A DNA stretch of 7,489 nt. Origin: JBBQDZ01 sp038320185 (lineage in GTDB: Bacteria; Actinomycetota; Thermoleophilia; Gaiellales; Gaiellaceae). This document shows positions 6,303 through 7,489 of this stretch, piece after piece; within the stretch, counting starts at the first letter, position 1, and every line of letters begins with the position of its first letter. The position numbers and the translations under genes are program-made. The stretch is from positions 1-7,489 of the forward strand of contig JBBQDZ010000118.1 of assembly GCA_038320185.1 (NCBI GenBank), written 5' to 3'. The notes below the pieces were generated by a model, which searched no databases, was not told the origin of the DNA, and was given only the letters and a program-made list of their open reading frames with translations.

Positions 6303-7489
6303 GATCCACCGTCCCTCGTCTCCGCCGGCGGATGTACACGCTGGTCGCCGCGGGGCTCGTGGTCGCAGCCGGCGCCGGTACGGTCTCCGCGAGCCGCGGT
6401 GGCCACGCCGCCAGCGGCTCAGGGAACTGGACGACGTTCGGGTACAGCTTCGACCAGACGCGGAACGTCCCGTTCACGCAGATCACGCCGTCCAACATCG
6501 GCCAGCTCGGCCGGATCTTCACGGTCGACATGCACAAGATCGATCCGACGATCCCGTTCGGTGAGGAGTCCTACCCCCTCGCGGTCAACGGGACGCTGTA
6601 CGTGACGACGCCCTTCGACCACGTGTTCGCGATCAACGGCGTCACGGGCAAGGTCAAGTGGCACTTCAAGCCCTCGGCGATCGGGCCGTTCAAGAACTTC
6701 GGCCTGAACACGAACCGCGGCGTCGCCTACGGAGCGGGCAAGCTTTACCTGCTGACGCTCGACATGCGAATCATCTCGATCAACGCGAAGACGGGCAAGC
6801 TCGTCAAGCAGGTCTACATCTACAAGTCGATCAAGCAGGCCAGGCCCGAGTTCGGCTACTACGAGACGATGGCGCCGGTCTTCTACAAGAACCGGCTGCT
6901 GATCGGTAGCTCCGGCGCCGACAACGGCGTCCGCGGGTTCTTCATGGCCTACACGCCGGACCTGAAGCCGGCCTGGTCTGCGCCGCACTGGAACGTCCCG
7001 CCGGAGGGGCAGGACTGGCGCCGGTTCGGACGCTTCCACGGGGGTGGCGCCGTCTGGATGAGCCCGGGTATCGACACACAGACCGACACCGTCTACTTCA
7101 GCTCGTCGAACCCCTCGCCCGACTTCTTCGCCTCGCTGCGACCGGGCACGAACCCCAAGGTCGATGCCTTGATCGCCGTCGACCTGAAGACGGGCAAGGA
7201 GCGCTGGTGGCGGCAGCAGTTGACGAAGGACGAGTGGGACTACGACACGGCGCAGTCTCCGCTGATCTACGACGCCAAGGTGAAGGGCAAGACGCGGCGC
7301 GTCGTCTCGGTCGCAACGAAGGAAGGCGTCTGGTTCGCCTACGACGCGAAGACCGGTCAGCCCATCTACGAGCGGGTCAAGGTCGTCGACCGGGTCGAGC
7401 ACCCGCGGCTGAAGAAGGGCAAGCCGGTGACGATCTATCCGTCCGCACTCGGCGGCGTCAACTACTCGCCCGGCTCCTACGACCCGAGC
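6299..7489 (+). CDS. Secreted PQQ-dependent alcohol dehydrogenase-like quinoprotein (3' truncated)
   Basis: 397 codons are visible, and the frame is still open at the window end. PQQ alcohol dehydrogenases have about 600 residues, so roughly two thirds is here. A signal peptide (residues 1-31, 'RRRMYTLV' then a hydrophobic core, cleavage likely after 'TVSA') directs export; the Arg run could suit Tat or Sec. The propeller shows 'WTTFGYSFDQTRNVPFTQIT', then 'NRGVAY' with the active-site Arg R140, 'GSSGADNGVRGF', 'GGGAVW' with the PQQ-stacking W253, 'SSSNPSP' with metal ligand N271, and 'DEWDYD' with catalytic D314 and extra D316. W-to-N (18) and N-to-D (43) spacings agree with XoxF as I recall it. 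D208 replaces the usual Glu ligand, and the vicinal Cys-Cys pair before NRG is 'FG' here. It probably oxidises an alcohol with PQQ and calcium or a lanthanide. A related non-catalytic PQQ-propeller is less likely. Substrate unknown. Confidence 0.85.
   Translation, partial: MRSTVPRLRRRMYTLVAAGLVVAAGAGTVSASRGGHAASGSGNWTTFGYSFDQTRNVPFTQITPSNIGQLGRIFTVDMHKIDPTIPFGEESYPLAVNGTLYVTTPFDHVFAINGVTGKVKWHFKPSAIGPFKNFGLNTNRGVAYGAGKLYLLTLDMRIISINAKTGKLVKQVYIYKSIKQARPEFGYYETMAPVFYKNRLLIGSSGADNGVRGFFMAYTPDLKPAWSAPHWNVPPEGQDWRRFGRFHGGGAVWMSPGIDTQTDTVYFSSSNPSPDFFASLRPGTNPKVDALIAVDLKTGKERWWRQQLTKDEWDYDTAQSPLIYDAKVKGKTRRVVSVATKEGVWFAYDAKTGQPIYERVKVVDRVEHPRLKKGKPVTIYPSALGGVNYSPGSYDPS

Noticed and set aside
6299..7489. 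Naming the dehydrogenase xoxF
   Set aside because: The Cys pair is missing, the Glu ligand is Asp and a third of the gene is outside the window, so a specific symbol is not supported.

Overview
The window is a single-direction, very GC-rich stretch. Its proteins are Ala/Arg-rich, it uses GTG starts, and genes overlap as ATGA or GTGA. This suits a high-GC soil-type actinobacterium (a Thermoleophilia/Gaiellales-like lineage is my guess). No rRNA or other taxonomic marker is present, so this is inference only. Everything I can support is on the + strand, and almost every base belongs to a gene.

Layout: positions 1-664 hold the C-terminal part of an EamA/DMT-type membrane transporter cut by the window edge. 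After a gap of about 48 bases comes a compact operon: a MoxR AAA+ ATPase (713-1747), a DUF58 protein (1744-2700), a signal-peptide plus single-TM protein of MxaA type (2697-3548), a membrane-anchored VWA protein of MxaC type (3545-4414), a small anchored helical protein of MxaK type (4411-5049), a second membrane VWA protein of MxaL/BatA type (5229-6302), and the first 397 codons of a secreted PQQ-dependent alcohol-dehydrogenase-like beta-propeller (6299-7489, running off the end).

The order MoxR-DUF58-A-C-K-L is the order of mxaR-S-A-C-K-L in the methanol dehydrogenase operon of methylotrophic proteobacteria, where MxaA, MxaK and MxaL are needed to put calcium into the enzyme. Here the set is followed directly, with an ATGA overlap, by a PQQ dehydrogenase. 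The natural reading is a maturation (metal-loading) module joined to its own client enzyme. The client keeps the Trp floor, the Asn metal ligand and the catalytic Asp at the expected spacing, and has the Asp-x-Asp pattern of lanthanide-type enzymes. It lacks the vicinal Cys pair and has Asp where the metal-binding Glu is expected.

The only real interruption is a compact 166-base element (5055-5220) between the MxaK-like and MxaL-like genes. It has 26-bp imperfect terminal inverted repeats, a flanking 5-bp direct repeat GGGGC, no coding capacity, and a strong internal hairpin. It looks like a MITE-type non-autonomous transposable element inserted in the operon. All of its stem mismatches are G.U wobbles in the sense transcript, so it may also act as a structured RNA within the operon mRNA.
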